Assembly (NCBI RefSeq): GCF_005116735.1
Contig: NZ_SWDB01000009.1
Location: 1 to 64,000 of the forward strand
Length of the DNA stretch: 64,000 nucleotides
Origin: Thalassotalea mangrovi
Lineage (GTDB): Bacteria; Pseudomonadota; Gammaproteobacteria; Enterobacterales; Alteromonadaceae
Direction of reading: 5' to 3'
Shown: positions 44,889 through 54,410 of the stretch, in pieces
Layout of the letters: each line of letters starts with the position of its first letter
Position numbering within the stretch: position 1 is the first letter of the stretch
Program-made: the position numbers and the translations under genes
Notes under the pieces: generated by a model
Told to the model about the DNA's origin: nothing
The model's database searches: none
What the model saw: the letters and a program-made list of their open reading frames with translations, nothing else

Positions 44889-45647
44889 TTAGAATTTAAA
44901 TCCTTTGTGCAAAGCAACGATACCACCAGTCAGGTTATGGTAACTGGTCTGTTCGAATCCTGCCGTTTCCATCATCGCTTTCAGGGTTTCCTGATCCGGA
45001 TGCATGCGAATCGACTCCGCCAGATACTCATAGCTGTCACCATCTTTGGCAACGATATCACCCATTTTGGGCAAAATATTGAATGAGTAGAAATCGTAGA
45101 CCTTATTCAGTAACTCGTGCTCAGGCTTGGAAAACTCAAGAACCAACAAGCGACCACCTGGCTTTAATACCCGATAAATCGAGCGCAATGCTTCATCTTT
45201 GTCGGTGACATTGCGCAGGCCAAAGGCGATGGTAACAATATCAAAGGTGTTATCTTCAAATGGCAATGCCTGAGCATTTGCCTGCACATAATCAACATTA
45301 CCAACGACGCCGAGGTCTCTTAACTTATCGCGGCCCACATTGAGCATCGAGCTATTGATGTCAGCCAAGACCACCTGGCCATTAGCACCAACGATTTTTG
45401 AAAATTTCGCCGTCAAATCACCGGTACCACCGGCAAGATCGAGAACCTTGTTGCCGGGACGGGCACCACTGGCATCTATGGTAAAGCGCTTCCACAAGCG
45501 ATGAATGCCGAATGACATCAAATCATTCATGATGTCGTATTGCTGGGCTACGGAGTGAAATACGCCTGCAACCAGTTGCTCTTTCTCTTCAGTTTTGACC
45601 TGTTTATAGCCAAAATCCGTGGTGGAATTTTTATCGATAGTCATCAA
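44889..45647 (-). CDS. ubiE: UbiE, C-methyltransferase of ubiquinone/menaquinone synthesis
   Basis: SAM methyltransferase, 252 residues. Motif [12 protein letters not shown], MenG signature [37 protein letters not shown] and [12 protein letters not shown]. Normal length. First gene of the ubiE-J-B cluster. Either of two tandem ATGs (45647, 45644) can start it. Confidence 0.97.
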   Translation of the reverse strand: MMTIDKNSTTDFGYKQVKTEEKEQLVAGVFHSVAQQYDIMNDLMSFGIHRLWKRFTIDASGARPGNKVLDLAGGTGDLTAKFSKIVGANGQVVLADINSSMLNVGRDKLRDLGVVGNVDYVQANAQALPFEDNTFDIVTIAFGLRNVTDKDEALRSIYRVLKPGGRLLVLEFSKPEHELLNKVYDFYSFNILPKMGDIVAKDGDSYEYLAESIRMHPDQETLKAMMETAGFEQTSYHNLTGGIVALHKGFKF

Positions 45648-45717
45648 CTTGGATCCGAATAGGTAATTATAGGTAGTTTACTGCAAAGCCCGCAGCAGGA
45701 GCAAACCCCGACAGTAA

Positions 45718-47832
45718 TTAGGCGTTCGAGTATTTCTCTTTATTGCCGAGCCAGCGCTGAATTAATGCCTGGGCAACATCAGGATGATGACGCCATAGTT
45801 CGCTGGCTTTGGGTAGGATGTCGGGAATTAGATCGCCATCGCGAACTAAATCGGCTATTTTTAGCTCTGCCAAACCGGTTTGTCGGGTACCCAGGAGTTC
45901 TCCCGGGCCGCGAATTTCCAGGTCCCGCTGGGCAATCAAAAAGCCATCATTCGATTCCCGCAATACCGATAAACGCTTGGTTGCGGTTTTCGATAATGGG
46001 CTTTTGTACATCAACACACAATGGGAGGCCACGCCACCACGGCCAACCCGACCACGCAGCTGATGCAATTGCGCCAGGCCAAGCCGTTCCGGATTTTCAA
46101 TGATCATCAAACTGGCATTCGGTACATCAACGCCAACTTCGATGACCGTCGTCGCCACCAGTAAATGAATGTCCCCGGCTTTAAAGGCATCCATGATTTC
46201 CTGTTTTTCGGTCGGTTTCATACGTCCATGGACTAAACCGACTTTCAATTGCGGTAACTGCGCCTGTAAATAATTTGCGGTATCTTCTGCGGCCTGGCAT
46301 TCGAGCACTTCAGACTCTTCAATGAGGGTACAAACCCAATAAGCCTGGCGGTTCTGCTCCGTACAGGACAAACGTACCCGGTCGATAACCTCGTCACGGC
46401 GCACATCGGCAATCGCAACAGTCTTGATTGGGGTTCGCCCCGGTGGCAATTCATCAATGACCGAGGTATCTAAATCTGCGTAGGCGGTCATTGCCAGGGT
46501 TCTCGGAATTGGCGTCGCGGTCATAATTAATTGATGCGGATAACAATCATCAATTTTACCCTTTTCCCTGAGTTCAAGGCGCTGATGTACCCCAAACCGA
46601 TGTTGCTCATCGATGATAATCAACGCCATATTGGCAAACTGTACCTGTTCCTGAAATAGCGCATGAGTACCGACCACCATTTGCATACTGCCATCGCTAA
46701 TGGCCTGCAGGGCATGCTGCTTGACCTTAGCTTTGCTTTTCGATGCCAGCCAACCAACGTTAATACCTAAAGGTGAAAACCAGTTACTGAAATTTATTGC
46801 GTGTTGCTCGGCGAGAATTTCCGTCGGTGCCATGAGCGCCACCTGATACCCCTGGCCAATCGCCGTCAATGCCGCCAATGCCGCTACCAGGGTTTTTCCG
46901 GAACCTACATCACCCTGAACCAGGCGCATCATAGGCACCGGTTTGGCCAAATCCTCGCGCAGTTCGTTAACCACTCGCTGTTGCGCATTGGTGGGCGAAA
47001 AGGGCAGGGAATCCAGGAAAGTACGCTCCAGTTGGGCATCGATGTGTAACGGAATGGCGGCATGTTTATCGCTCGATTGGCGCAGTTTCAACATGCTGAG
47101 ATTGTGTGCCAACAACTCTTCTTTGATCAGCCTAAGTTGCGCCGGATGACGACCTTCTTCCAGTGCCGTCAACGCCACATCGGCGGGTGGGCGGTGGATA
47201 ATCTGAATTGCCTCGACCAGGGAGATGGCCTCATCAAAGGTACCGGCGGGCAATAGGTCTTCGACACTGCCGCGCTTTAAACGCTGTAATGCCTGATCGC
47301 ATATATTACGCAGGCTTACCTGGCGCAGGCCGTCGGTCGTCGGATATACCGGAGTCAGGTTTTCTTCGACTGCAATGTGGGGTTCATCGGAGTCGAATTT
47401 TTTATATTCCGGATGGATAATTTCAAAGCCGCGGGCACCGCGATGAATTTCGCCAAAGCAACGTAACATGGTGCCGACACTTAAATTGTTTTTCTGGGCG
47501 GCGGAAAAGTGAAAAAAGCGTAAGGTAAGTTCGCCGGTGCCGTCATTAATGCGACACAACAGCATGCGCTTTCGGCCATAGCTTATCTGACAGTCAACCA
47601 CCTCTCCGATGACCGAGGTGTGTAACCCGGGTAACAAATCGCGGATGGCATATACCCGGGTACGGTCTTCATAGCGTAAAGGTAAGTGGAACAACACGTC
47701 CTGAAGCGTGTTCAGGCCGATTTTTTCTAACTTTGCCGCAACGCCAGGACCAACTCCTTTGAGCACCGTCACCGGTGTTTGTGCGAGTTTATTCAGTCCT
47801 TCCTGAACCTGTCCCTGGCGCATCGTTGTCAT
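45718..47832 (-). CDS. recG: ATP-dependent DNA helicase RecG
   Basis: Replication-fork remodelling helicase, 704 residues. Wedge domain (about 60-165, beginning VTVLKGVGPGVAAKLEKIGL), Walker A GDVGSGKT, DEQH, TATPIPRTLAMTAY, motif VIEVGVDVPNA and QLRGRVGRG. The ATG at 47832 lies right after the trmH stop; an upstream extension overlaps trmH and is ignored. Same cluster as E. coli spoT-trmH-recG. Confidence 0.97.
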   Translation of the reverse strand: MTTMRQGQVQEGLNKLAQTPVTVLKGVGPGVAAKLEKIGLNTLQDVLFHLPLRYEDRTRVYAIRDLLPGLHTSVIGEVVDCQISYGRKRMLLCRINDGTGELTLRFFHFSAAQKNNLSVGTMLRCFGEIHRGARGFEIIHPEYKKFDSDEPHIAVEENLTPVYPTTDGLRQVSLRNICDQALQRLKRGSVEDLLPAGTFDEAISLVEAIQIIHRPPADVALTALEEGRHPAQLRLIKEELLAHNLSMLKLRQSSDKHAAIPLHIDAQLERTFLDSLPFSPTNAQQRVVNELREDLAKPVPMMRLVQGDVGSGKTLVAALAALTAIGQGYQVALMAPTEILAEQHAINFSNWFSPLGINVGWLASKSKAKVKQHALQAISDGSMQMVVGTHALFQEQVQFANMALIIIDEQHRFGVHQRLELREKGKIDDCYPHQLIMTATPIPRTLAMTAYADLDTSVIDELPPGRTPIKTVAIADVRRDEVIDRVRLSCTEQNRQAYWVCTLIEESEVLECQAAEDTANYLQAQLPQLKVGLVHGRMKPTEKQEIMDAFKAGDIHLLVATTVIEVGVDVPNASLMIIENPERLGLAQLHQLRGRVGRGGVASHCVLMYKSPLSKTATKRLSVLRESNDGFLIAQRDLEIRGPGELLGTRQTGLAELKIADLVRDGDLIPDILPKASELWRHHPDVAQALIQRWLGNKEKYSNA

Positions 47833-47834
47833 GA

Positions 47835-48545
47835 TTATGAATCTAAATCTTCCCAGGCTTCCTGGTTCATTTGCATTTTCTGCCACCAGTCATCACTGGC
47901 AACAATGTGGCCTTCTTCATCAATTTGCGGATAGGGCAGGCCTTTGCGTTTACAGGCCTTGGCAAAAATAGGATGGCCACCCTCGAATAATACCCGGTTG
48001 CGTTCTTCATCAGAGATGTTGCTAGGGGTATCATACATGCCGGCAAGTTGACGTTGCCGTTGCGCTTCATACAGGGTTACTGCACAGGCTACCGACACAT
48101 TCAATGATTGCACCATCCCCACCATCGGGATAATAATGTCCTGGTCGGCAAGCGCCAGGGCTTCTTCACTGGCACCAAATTTTTCCTGGCCAAGAATAAT
48201 CGCCGTTGGTTTGGTGTAATCAATTTCCCGGTAATCGACAGACGTTTCCGAAAGGTTGGTGACCAGTACCTGCATTCCCTGCTCTTTTAACCGCAGCACC
48301 GCATCCCGGGTGTTATCATAATGATGAACATTGACCCAGTTCTGTGAACCAACGGCACTGCCACCGCCAACGCGCATCCGTTCATTTTTCCAGATGGCAT
48401 GAACATCGTGGATGCCAATGGCATCGCAGGTGCGAACAACGGCAGCCAGGTTGTGAGGCTTATGAACCCCTTCCATACACACGGTTAAATCCACTTGACG
48501 TTTGTTTAGCATGTCAAGAATACGCTGATGTCTTTGCGGGGTCAT
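47835..48545 (-). CDS. trmH: tRNA (guanosine-2'-O-)-methyltransferase TrmH
   Basis: SPOUT methyltransferase, 236 residues, modifies G18 of tRNA. Motifs: NLAAVVRTCDAIG (1), ILGQEKFGAS (2), PMVGMVQSLNVSVACAVTLYE (3). Placed between recG and ridA/spoT; E. coli has spoT-trmH-recG, so ridA is an addition here. Confidence 0.95.
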   Translation of the reverse strand: MTPQRHQRILDMLNKRQVDLTVCMEGVHKPHNLAAVVRTCDAIGIHDVHAIWKNERMRVGGGSAVGSQNWVNVHHYDNTRDAVLRLKEQGMQVLVTNLSETSVDYREIDYTKPTAIILGQEKFGASEEALALADQDIIIPMVGMVQSLNVSVACAVTLYEAQRQRQLAGMYDTPSNISDEERNRVLFEGGHPIFAKACKRKGLPYPQIDEEGHIVASDDWWQKMQMNQEAWEDLDS

Positions 48546-48559
48546 AATGTCAGTCTTTA

Positions 48560-48949
48560 CTAATTTACGCTCGGCACTTTCATAATACCGTCGATTTCAA
48601 TGGCAACGCCCTTAGGAAGTTCGTTTACGCCAATCGCGGCACGAGCCGGGTAGGGTTGAGAAAAATATTTCGCCATAATCTCATTAACGGTGGCAAATAC
48701 ACTTAAATCCGTTAAAAAGATGTTTACTTTCACCATATCATTGATTTCACCACCAGCAGCTTCACATACTGCCGCCAGATTTTTAAACACCTGCTCGGCC
48801 TGTTCACTAAAGTCATCGGATACCACTTCCATGGTTTGTGGATCTAATGGGATTTGGCCTGATAAATAGACCGTATTGCCGACCTTTACGGCTTGTGAAT
48901 AAGTACCGATCGCGCTTGGGGCATCATCGGTTGATATGATGGTTTTCAT
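48560..48949 (-). CDS. ridA: RidA-family enamine/imine deaminase
   Basis: 129 residues, YjgF/RidA fold. Gly/Arg signature [22 protein letters not shown] with the conserved catalytic Arg, and [11 protein letters not shown] near residue 36. It removes reactive enamine/imine intermediates made by PLP enzymes such as threonine dehydratase. Inserted between spoT and trmH. Confidence 0.93.
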   Translation of the reverse strand: MKTIISTDDAPSAIGTYSQAVKVGNTVYLSGQIPLDPQTMEVVSDDFSEQAEQVFKNLAAVCEAAGGEINDMVKVNIFLTDLSVFATVNEIMAKYFSQPYPARAAIGVNELPKGVAIEIDGIMKVPSVN

Positions 48950-48977
48950 GTTAATTCCTTGTTGCGTTTATACATTA

Positions 48978-51095
48978 TTATTTTCGTGGCCGAATCACTT
49001 TTTGTACATCCGGCATTATTTTGATCTTGCGAATGATATTAGCAATATGCACCCGGTTTCGACAGGTGAGTTCGATCGAAATCAGGTACAGGTTTGAATC
49101 TTTTTCTTCGGTATTGAGCGTGCGAATATTCGACTCACACTGGGAAATCACTGTGGTTAACTTTGCCAGTACGCCCTGGTGATTAATAATCTCGACCCGC
49201 AACAGGGCAATAAATTCATTATCGACATCCGGATCCCATTTAACCGGGAAGAATTTACCTAGTTCTTTTTCCCGGCCACTTATGTTTCGACAGCCGTGCT
49301 GATGCACCATCAATCCTTTACCGGAAGAAATATAGGCAACAATGTCATCGCCTGGAATCGGGTGACAGCATTTACCATAAGTCACCAGCATGCCTTCTGA
49401 GCCTTTGATCGGCATTTTTGCTTTACCGTATACCGGTTCATCATTCTCAGAGGTAAAATCGCCGGTCAGGCGACGGGCAATACCAATACTTAACGCATTA
49501 CCCAGACCGATATTGATCATCAACTCGTCCATCGAGTGATAACCAGTGTCATTAACCACCTGCTCGATCTTATCCTCTGGAATATCTTCCAGCTTGGTTT
49601 GCCCTAAAGCATGCGTTAACAGGCGTTTACCCAGTGCCAGTGACTGGTTCTTTTCCTGGGAACGCAAATAATGACGGATTTGCAAGCGCGCCTTGGCGGT
49701 AACCACGAAGTTTAGCCAGGTCGCATTGGGATGGGCACCACTGGCGGTAATAATTTCAATCGTCTGACCCGATAGTAATGGCTGGCGCAACGGATAGGGC
49801 TTGCGTTCAACCTTGGCGCCAACGCAGCTGTTACCAACGTCAGAGTGTACCGCATAGGCAAAATCGACGGCGGTAGCCCCCATCGGCAATTCAATGATTT
49901 TACCTTCCGGGGTAAAGACGTAAATCTCTTCCGGGAACAGGTCAGTTTTTACGTTTTCAATAAATTCGAATGAGCTACCAGCACTTTGCTGTAACTCTAA
50001 CAGGCTCTGCATCCATTTACGCGCCCGTACCTGAGCCGTTGTACCACTATCATCGTCGCCATCTTGCTTATACAACCAATGTGCGGCGACACCCCGGTCC
50101 GCCATTTGATCCATATCCTTAGTACGGATTTGGATTTCCACCGGAATCCCGTGTGGCCCGATTAACGAAGTATGCAGCGATTGATAACCGTTACTTTTAG
50201 GAATCGCGATGTAATCTTTAAAGCGGGTTTCAATGGGTTTAAACAGGTTATGGACGGCACCTAAACAGCGATAACAGGTATCGATTTTGTTATCGACAAT
50301 GATCCGAAACGCATAGATATCCATCACTTCATTGAACATCAGTTCTTTATTAAGCATCTTGCGGTAAATGGAATACAAATGCTTTTCCCGGCCAATAACC
50401 TGAGCCTCAATTCCCGATTCTTCGAGGCGTGATTCAATCTCATTCTGAATATTAAGGATGATTTCCTTACGGTTACCACGGGCCTGCTTGACTGCCTGTT
50501 TCAGCGCCCGTGAGCGCATTGGATACAGGGCTTCAAAGCCAAGCACTTCCAGTTCATTCTTGATCCCATGAATACCCAGGCGATTCGCGATCGGCGCATA
50601 GATATCCAGGGTTTCGCGGGCAATACGGCGGCGTTTATCGGGACGAAGTGCCCCCAAAGTGCGCATGTTATGGGTGCGATCCGCCAGCTTAATCAGAATG
50701 ACCCGAATATCCTGCACCATGGCCAGGATCATTTTCCGAAAGTTTTCCGCCTGCGCTTCCTGCTTGGAGCTAAAACTTAGCTTATCGAGTTTACTGACCC
50801 CTTCAACCAGCTCAGCAACCGTAGAACCAAATAATTCCGCCAGTTCATCCTTAGTGATTTCCGTATCTTCAATGACATCATGAAGCAACGCCGCCATTAA
50901 TGTCTCATGATCCAGGTGCATTTCCGCTAAGTTGCGGGCAACTGCGACCGGATGAGTAATGTAGGGATCTCCGCTTGAGCGCATCTGTCCATCATGAGCA
51001 TCATATGCTACCAGATAGGCCTTTTTGAGCATGTCAATTTGCTCAGCAGGTAAATAGCTCTCGGCTTGTTTTTTTAAAGGTTCAAATAAGTACAC
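48978..51095 (-). CDS. spoT: Bifunctional (p)ppGpp synthase/hydrolase SpoT
   Basis: 705 residues. N-terminal HD hydrolase (THPVAVARNLAEM, LLHDVIEDT, about 45-75), synthetase domain (about 200-330, YRCLGAVHNLFKP and IAIPKSNGYQSLHTSL), TGS domain (about 390-450) and C-terminal ACT domain. The intact HD site (HD at LLHDVIEDT) supports hydrolase activity, so SpoT rather than RelA. Controls the stringent response with GppA. Confidence 0.97.
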   Translation of the reverse strand: MYLFEPLKKQAESYLPAEQIDMLKKAYLVAYDAHDGQMRSSGDPYITHPVAVARNLAEMHLDHETLMAALLHDVIEDTEITKDELAELFGSTVAELVEGVSKLDKLSFSSKQEAQAENFRKMILAMVQDIRVILIKLADRTHNMRTLGALRPDKRRRIARETLDIYAPIANRLGIHGIKNELEVLGFEALYPMRSRALKQAVKQARGNRKEIILNIQNEIESRLEESGIEAQVIGREKHLYSIYRKMLNKELMFNEVMDIYAFRIIVDNKIDTCYRCLGAVHNLFKPIETRFKDYIAIPKSNGYQSLHTSLIGPHGIPVEIQIRTKDMDQMADRGVAAHWLYKQDGDDDSGTTAQVRARKWMQSLLELQQSAGSSFEFIENVKTDLFPEEIYVFTPEGKIIELPMGATAVDFAYAVHSDVGNSCVGAKVERKPYPLRQPLLSGQTIEIITASGAHPNATWLNFVVTAKARLQIRHYLRSQEKNQSLALGKRLLTHALGQTKLEDIPEDKIEQVVNDTGYHSMDELMINIGLGNALSIGIARRLTGDFTSENDEPVYGKAKMPIKGSEGMLVTYGKCCHPIPGDDIVAYISSGKGLMVHQHGCRNISGREKELGKFFPVKWDPDVDNEFIALLRVEIINHQGVLAKLTTVISQCESNIRTLNTEEKDSNLYLISIELTCRNRVHIANIIRKIKIMPDVQKVIRPRK

Positions 51096-51213
51096 CCATT
51101 TCTCCCAGGGAATACAATCAGGTGATAATCAGAAGGGGCTGATCTAAGAATACGTGGAAAATGTAAGAAAGCCAATGGCTAAGCAGAGTGCAAGGCCATT
51201 GGCTGGGGATCTA

Positions 51214-51489
51214 TTAAATCTGGTTGCCTACGATTGCAGCAACAGCAGCTAACTCTGCAGAGTCTTGTTGTACCTGTTCCTGGCGATCAGCATTGTCCAT
51301 GATTTCGGTATTTATTAAATCGGCTTCGATTTCACGCAATGCCAGTACGGTTGGCTTGTCATTTTCAATCTCAACCAATGCATCTTTACCACCAGTGGCG
51401 ATTTGACGAGCGCGACGTGACGCGATCAATACCAAATCAAAACGATTACCAACTTTATCAACTGCATCTTCAACAGTAACGCGAGCCAT
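51214..51489 (-). CDS. rpoZ: RNA polymerase omega subunit
   Basis: 91 residues. [29 protein letters not shown] is the conserved omega core; it stabilises the beta' subunit and is part of one ppGpp site. Lies between gmk and spoT as in E. coli. Confidence 0.97.
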   Translation of the reverse strand: MARVTVEDAVDKVGNRFDLVLIASRRARQIATGGKDALVEIENDKPTVLALREIEADLINTEIMDNADRQEQVQQDSAELAAVAAIVGNQI

Positions 51490-51630
51490 GTATTTACTCC
51501 AAGTGCCAAGGGTTATAAACCCACAGATATTTTATAAGATTGTGTAGTTTACTAAATGCTTAAAGTTTATGCTAGATATGCATAGGATCTTTTTCCGTGA
51601 ATTAAGATCTTTTGCATCAGCAAGAGCGAT

Positions 51631-52257
51631 TTAATCCGCCAGCAACTTCTGGAACATCTGCTGATGTTTAATTGCCTGTTGGGAACGCTTCAGGCGCTGA
51701 TTGTTAACGATGGTGGTTAAATCCGCCAGCGCTGTTTCAAAATCATCGTTAACCACAATGTAATCGAATTCTTCAAAATGTGAGCACTCGGATTTGGCCT
51801 GGGCCATGCGTTCGCCAATCACTTCGTCGCTATCCTGACCCCGGGATTGCAGGCGCTTTAATAGCTCGTCTTTGCTGGGCGGCGAGATAAAAATGGTGGT
51901 TACCTGCGGATGGCGCAGACGTACCTGTTGCGCTCCCTGCCAGTCGATATCAAGGAACACGTCGATGCCTTGCTGCAGCTGCGCGTCAATAGCGGCTTCA
52001 GAGGTACCGTAATAGTTACCAAATACCTCAGCCCATTCGTAAAACGCATTATCTTCAATCAGAGCCTTAAATTCATCCACCGAGACAAAATGGTAATGTT
52101 CGCCATTTACCTCACCCGGACGTGGTGCACGGGTGGTATGAGATACCGAAACCTGCATAGCACGTTCGCTGGGTTGCGCCAATAAGGCTTTGATAAGGCT
52201 CGACTTACCTGCACCACTTGGCGCAGAAAGAATAAACAAATTACCGGGGACCGACAC
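51631..52257 (-). CDS. gmk: Guanylate kinase
   Basis: Phosphorylates GMP to GDP. 208 residues, P-loop [17 protein letters not shown]-binding [22 protein letters not shown], and [13 protein letters not shown]. First gene of the gmk-rpoZ-spoT block, following the repeat-rich gap. Confidence 0.97.
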   Translation of the reverse strand: MSVPGNLFILSAPSGAGKSSLIKALLAQPSERAMQVSVSHTTRAPRPGEVNGEHYHFVSVDEFKALIEDNAFYEWAEVFGNYYGTSEAAIDAQLQQGIDVFLDIDWQGAQQVRLRHPQVTTIFISPPSKDELLKRLQSRGQDSDEVIGERMAQAKSECSHFEEFDYIVVNDDFETALADLTTIVNNQRLKRSQQAIKHQQMFQKLLAD

Positions 52258-52360
52258 GGGCTCTCCAAATTGATCAAAATTAAAAGTCGCTATTTTAAAC
52301 TAAAAATAGGGTTTTCTCTAAGAAAAGAACAGTTCGGGTGTAAACGGGAGTTAGAACTCC

Positions 52361-52455
52361 CTGAGTACGTATCGTAAACGATACTCCGAGCACGTGACAA
52401 AAAACGTCACTCCGAGCACGCTGATGTCATCAGCTCCGAGCACACGCTGTTTCGA
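52361..52455 (+). repeat. Array of short hairpins with CTCCGAGCAC linkers (array A)
   Basis: The hairpins GTATCGTAAACGATAC (52370-52385), GTGACAAAAAACGTCAC (52395-52411) and GCTGATGTCATCAGC (52421-52435) are separated by the identical linker CTCCGAGCAC (52385-52394, 52411-52420, 52435-52444). Stem sequences differ but each still pairs. A GTCATTCC...GGAATCTC hairpin follows at 52480-52507. Same layout as array B at 27908-28080. Confidence 0.8.
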
Positions 52456-52516
52456 GTGAAAAGCAAAAAAAAACTTGAGTCATTCCCTGCCTCGACAGGG
52501 AATCTCAGCTAAGGTT

Positions 52517-52571
52517 AAAAATCAAGGGGTCAGAGTTGTTGAATTTCAACAACTCTGACCCCTTGATTTTT
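52517..52571. terminator. 55-bp palindrome, terminator-like, touching the sulfotransferase stop
   Basis: Two perfect 27-base arms around a single T, with A/T runs at both ends. The core reads GGGGTCAGAGTTGTTGAA then its complement. It abuts the stop codon of the minus-strand gene at 52571. Palindromes with GGGGTCAGAG are seen scattered in other gammaproteobacteria, I recall, but I cannot check this. Confidence 0.75.
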
Positions 52572-53293
52572 TATGGAATGATTCGCTTTGCATACATCTG
52601 CTGGTAAGCGTCCATGCTGTCATCGGCAACCGCTTGTTGTACCGGGGTTAGTTTGATGGGATCAGATCGATACGGAGCAAAACCGGTAGAGGCTTCTACC
52701 CGTTGATACCAGTGTGGGGCCCACGCGCCATCAGACTCTCTGCGCCCCGCAGGCCATGACAACATGGCTGTATCAAAATCCAAATCAAAGTACTCACATA
52801 CAGCGCTTAACATACCCTCGGGATCTCTGAGGACATCCTGGCTATCTATGACCGGAATATTCTCACCAGTGATAGCCGAAATTTGCTGGTACAAGCGCCA
52901 TTGCCGGTTAATACCAATATCTTCATCACTCACATCTCTGATTTTCTGAACATAAGATTTGACCACATTCGCTGGATTACGAATTAAAAAACAATGCTTA
53001 AGTTCCCGGCAAAAATTCAAATCGACATCATCGAGCATATGATGGGTCATCATCTTTTGATAAAACAGCTGACAATCCCTGGGTGCCAGTAATTGCTCAA
53101 CCACCTGTTGCCATTGTTGCGGCTGGCTGGCGAGAATCTCGCCCTGCATCGGATGTACCTTGCCACTATGTTTGAGGTAATAGGCATAAAAAGGTTCATC
53201 AATCACCTCACAATCGGCACGATTTTCCCAGCTGCGCATCATCGCCGTCGATATATTTCGTGGTCCGGACCACATCGCCAGTCGTATGGTCAT
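52571..53293 (-). CDS. Sulfotransferase-like P-loop protein
   Basis: 240 residues; N-terminal MWSGPRNISTAMMRSWE is a sulfotransferase-type 5'-phosphosulfate loop, and CFLIRNPANVVKSY the 3'-phosphate binding helix. It may transfer sulfate from PAPS, but the family also includes proteins with other substrates. It follows the class IV aminotransferase by 24 bp and so is probably co-transcribed. Ends in the 55-bp palindrome. Confidence 0.7.
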   Translation of the reverse strand: MTIRLAMWSGPRNISTAMMRSWENRADCEVIDEPFYAYYLKHSGKVHPMQGEILASQPQQWQQVVEQLLAPRDCQLFYQKMMTHHMLDDVDLNFCRELKHCFLIRNPANVVKSYVQKIRDVSDEDIGINRQWRLYQQISAITGENIPVIDSQDVLRDPEGMLSAVCEYFDLDFDTAMLSWPAGRRESDGAWAPHWYQRVEASTGFAPYRSDPIKLTPVQQAVADDSMDAYQQMYAKRIIP

Positions 53294-53317
53294 AACAACT
53301 CCCGTTACGGCTTCTGG

Positions 53318-54259
53318 TTAGACTTCAAACAAACTGTTGTGACATTCATTGGCAATCATCTGCGCATACAGTTGTTGCAGGCGATGCACCATCGGGCCTT
53401 TGCTTTGTCGGCTCGGGTAATCGCCAATATCACGGCCATCGACGGTTTTCACCGGCGTTACCCCGGCAAAGGTACCGGTAACGAATGCTTCATCGGCGCC
53501 ATAGACTTCGGCCAGGGAGAAGTTTTTCTGATAAACCGGAATATGCGCCAGCTTACAAAGCTTGATAATGTTCGACCGCGTGATCCCTGCCAGGCAATAG
53601 TCACCGGTCGAGGTCCATACCTCGCCATTGCGAACAATAAAGAAATGGGTCGAATTACAGGTAGAAACAAAACCATGCGGGTCAAGCATCAAGGCCTCGT
53701 CGGCACCGGCTTTGGTTGCCTGAATGCAACCAAAAATGCAGTTAAGCTTGGAATGACTGTTGAGTTTTGGATCCTGGACATCAGGATAACCCCGACGCAC
53801 ATACACGGTATACAGATTTAGCCCGCGATCAGCCGTCTGAGGTGCTGGCACTTTATACTCCGGAATGATAACAATCGTTGCCGGGCTAACCGTGACCCTG
53901 GGATCCTGATAAGGCGTCGATTTTACGCCCCGGCTTACCATCAGGCGAATATGCACATCATCCTGCATATCATTGGCGATACAGGTTTCCATCACCCGTT
54001 GTTTTAACTGCTCAGGCGTTAAGCCAATATCTAAATCCAGGGCTTTAGCACCTTCATATAAGCGCTTTAAATGCTGGTCGATAAACGGCAGTTTACCATG
54101 ATGCAACCGTAATCCTTCCCAGACACCATCGCCGAGGATAAAGCCGGAATCAAAAACAGAAATTTTCGCTTGCTGGCGAGGAAAGAGTTCGCCATTGATA
54201 TTGATTTGAATGTGCTCATTACGAGCATCATCATTGGAATGATGGCTACCAGTGCTCAT
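53318..54259 (-). CDS. Class IV aminotransferase (BCAT/D-amino-acid aminotransferase type)
   Basis: PLP fold type IV, 313 residues. Catalytic Lys in NSHSKLNCIFG, ARG-like GDGVWEGLRLHHGKL and phosphate-binding AGITRSNIIKL. Relatives include IlvE, D-alanine aminotransferase and PabC; the specificity is not clear. Forms a pair with the sulfotransferase-like gene. Confidence 0.85.
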   Translation of the reverse strand: MSTGSHHSNDDARNEHIQININGELFPRQQAKISVFDSGFILGDGVWEGLRLHHGKLPFIDQHLKRLYEGAKALDLDIGLTPEQLKQRVMETCIANDMQDDVHIRLMVSRGVKSTPYQDPRVTVSPATIVIIPEYKVPAPQTADRGLNLYTVYVRRGYPDVQDPKLNSHSKLNCIFGCIQATKAGADEALMLDPHGFVSTCNSTHFFIVRNGEVWTSTGDYCLAGITRSNIIKLCKLAHIPVYQKNFSLAEVYGADEAFVTGTFAGVTPVKTVDGRDIGDYPSRQSKGPMVHRLQQLYAQMIANECHNSLFEV

Positions 54260-54372
54260 GAAAAACTCGTATTTATTATTGTTATTGTACTGATTTAATA
54301 ACTAAATTAACGAGTTAATGGTAAGCAGGCAACCGAATTTTGCGGAATTTTTGAACTTAGCTTGAAGAAAAG

Positions 54373-54395
54373 TCAGCCGGCCCTATGCCGGCTGA
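54373..54395 (-). terminator. Intrinsic terminator of the aminotransferase gene
   Basis: Arms TCAGCCGGC (54373-54381) and GCCGGCTGA (54387-54395) around a 5-nt loop, with a T-rich stretch following on the minus strand (ACTTTTCTTC). Confidence 0.8.
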
Positions 54396-54410
54396 TTGTT
54401 AGCGCTTTAG

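Noticed and set aside
52361..52455. CRISPR-like array
   Set aside because: The constant element is only 10 bp and the variable part is a hairpin, not a unique spacer; no cas genes nearby.
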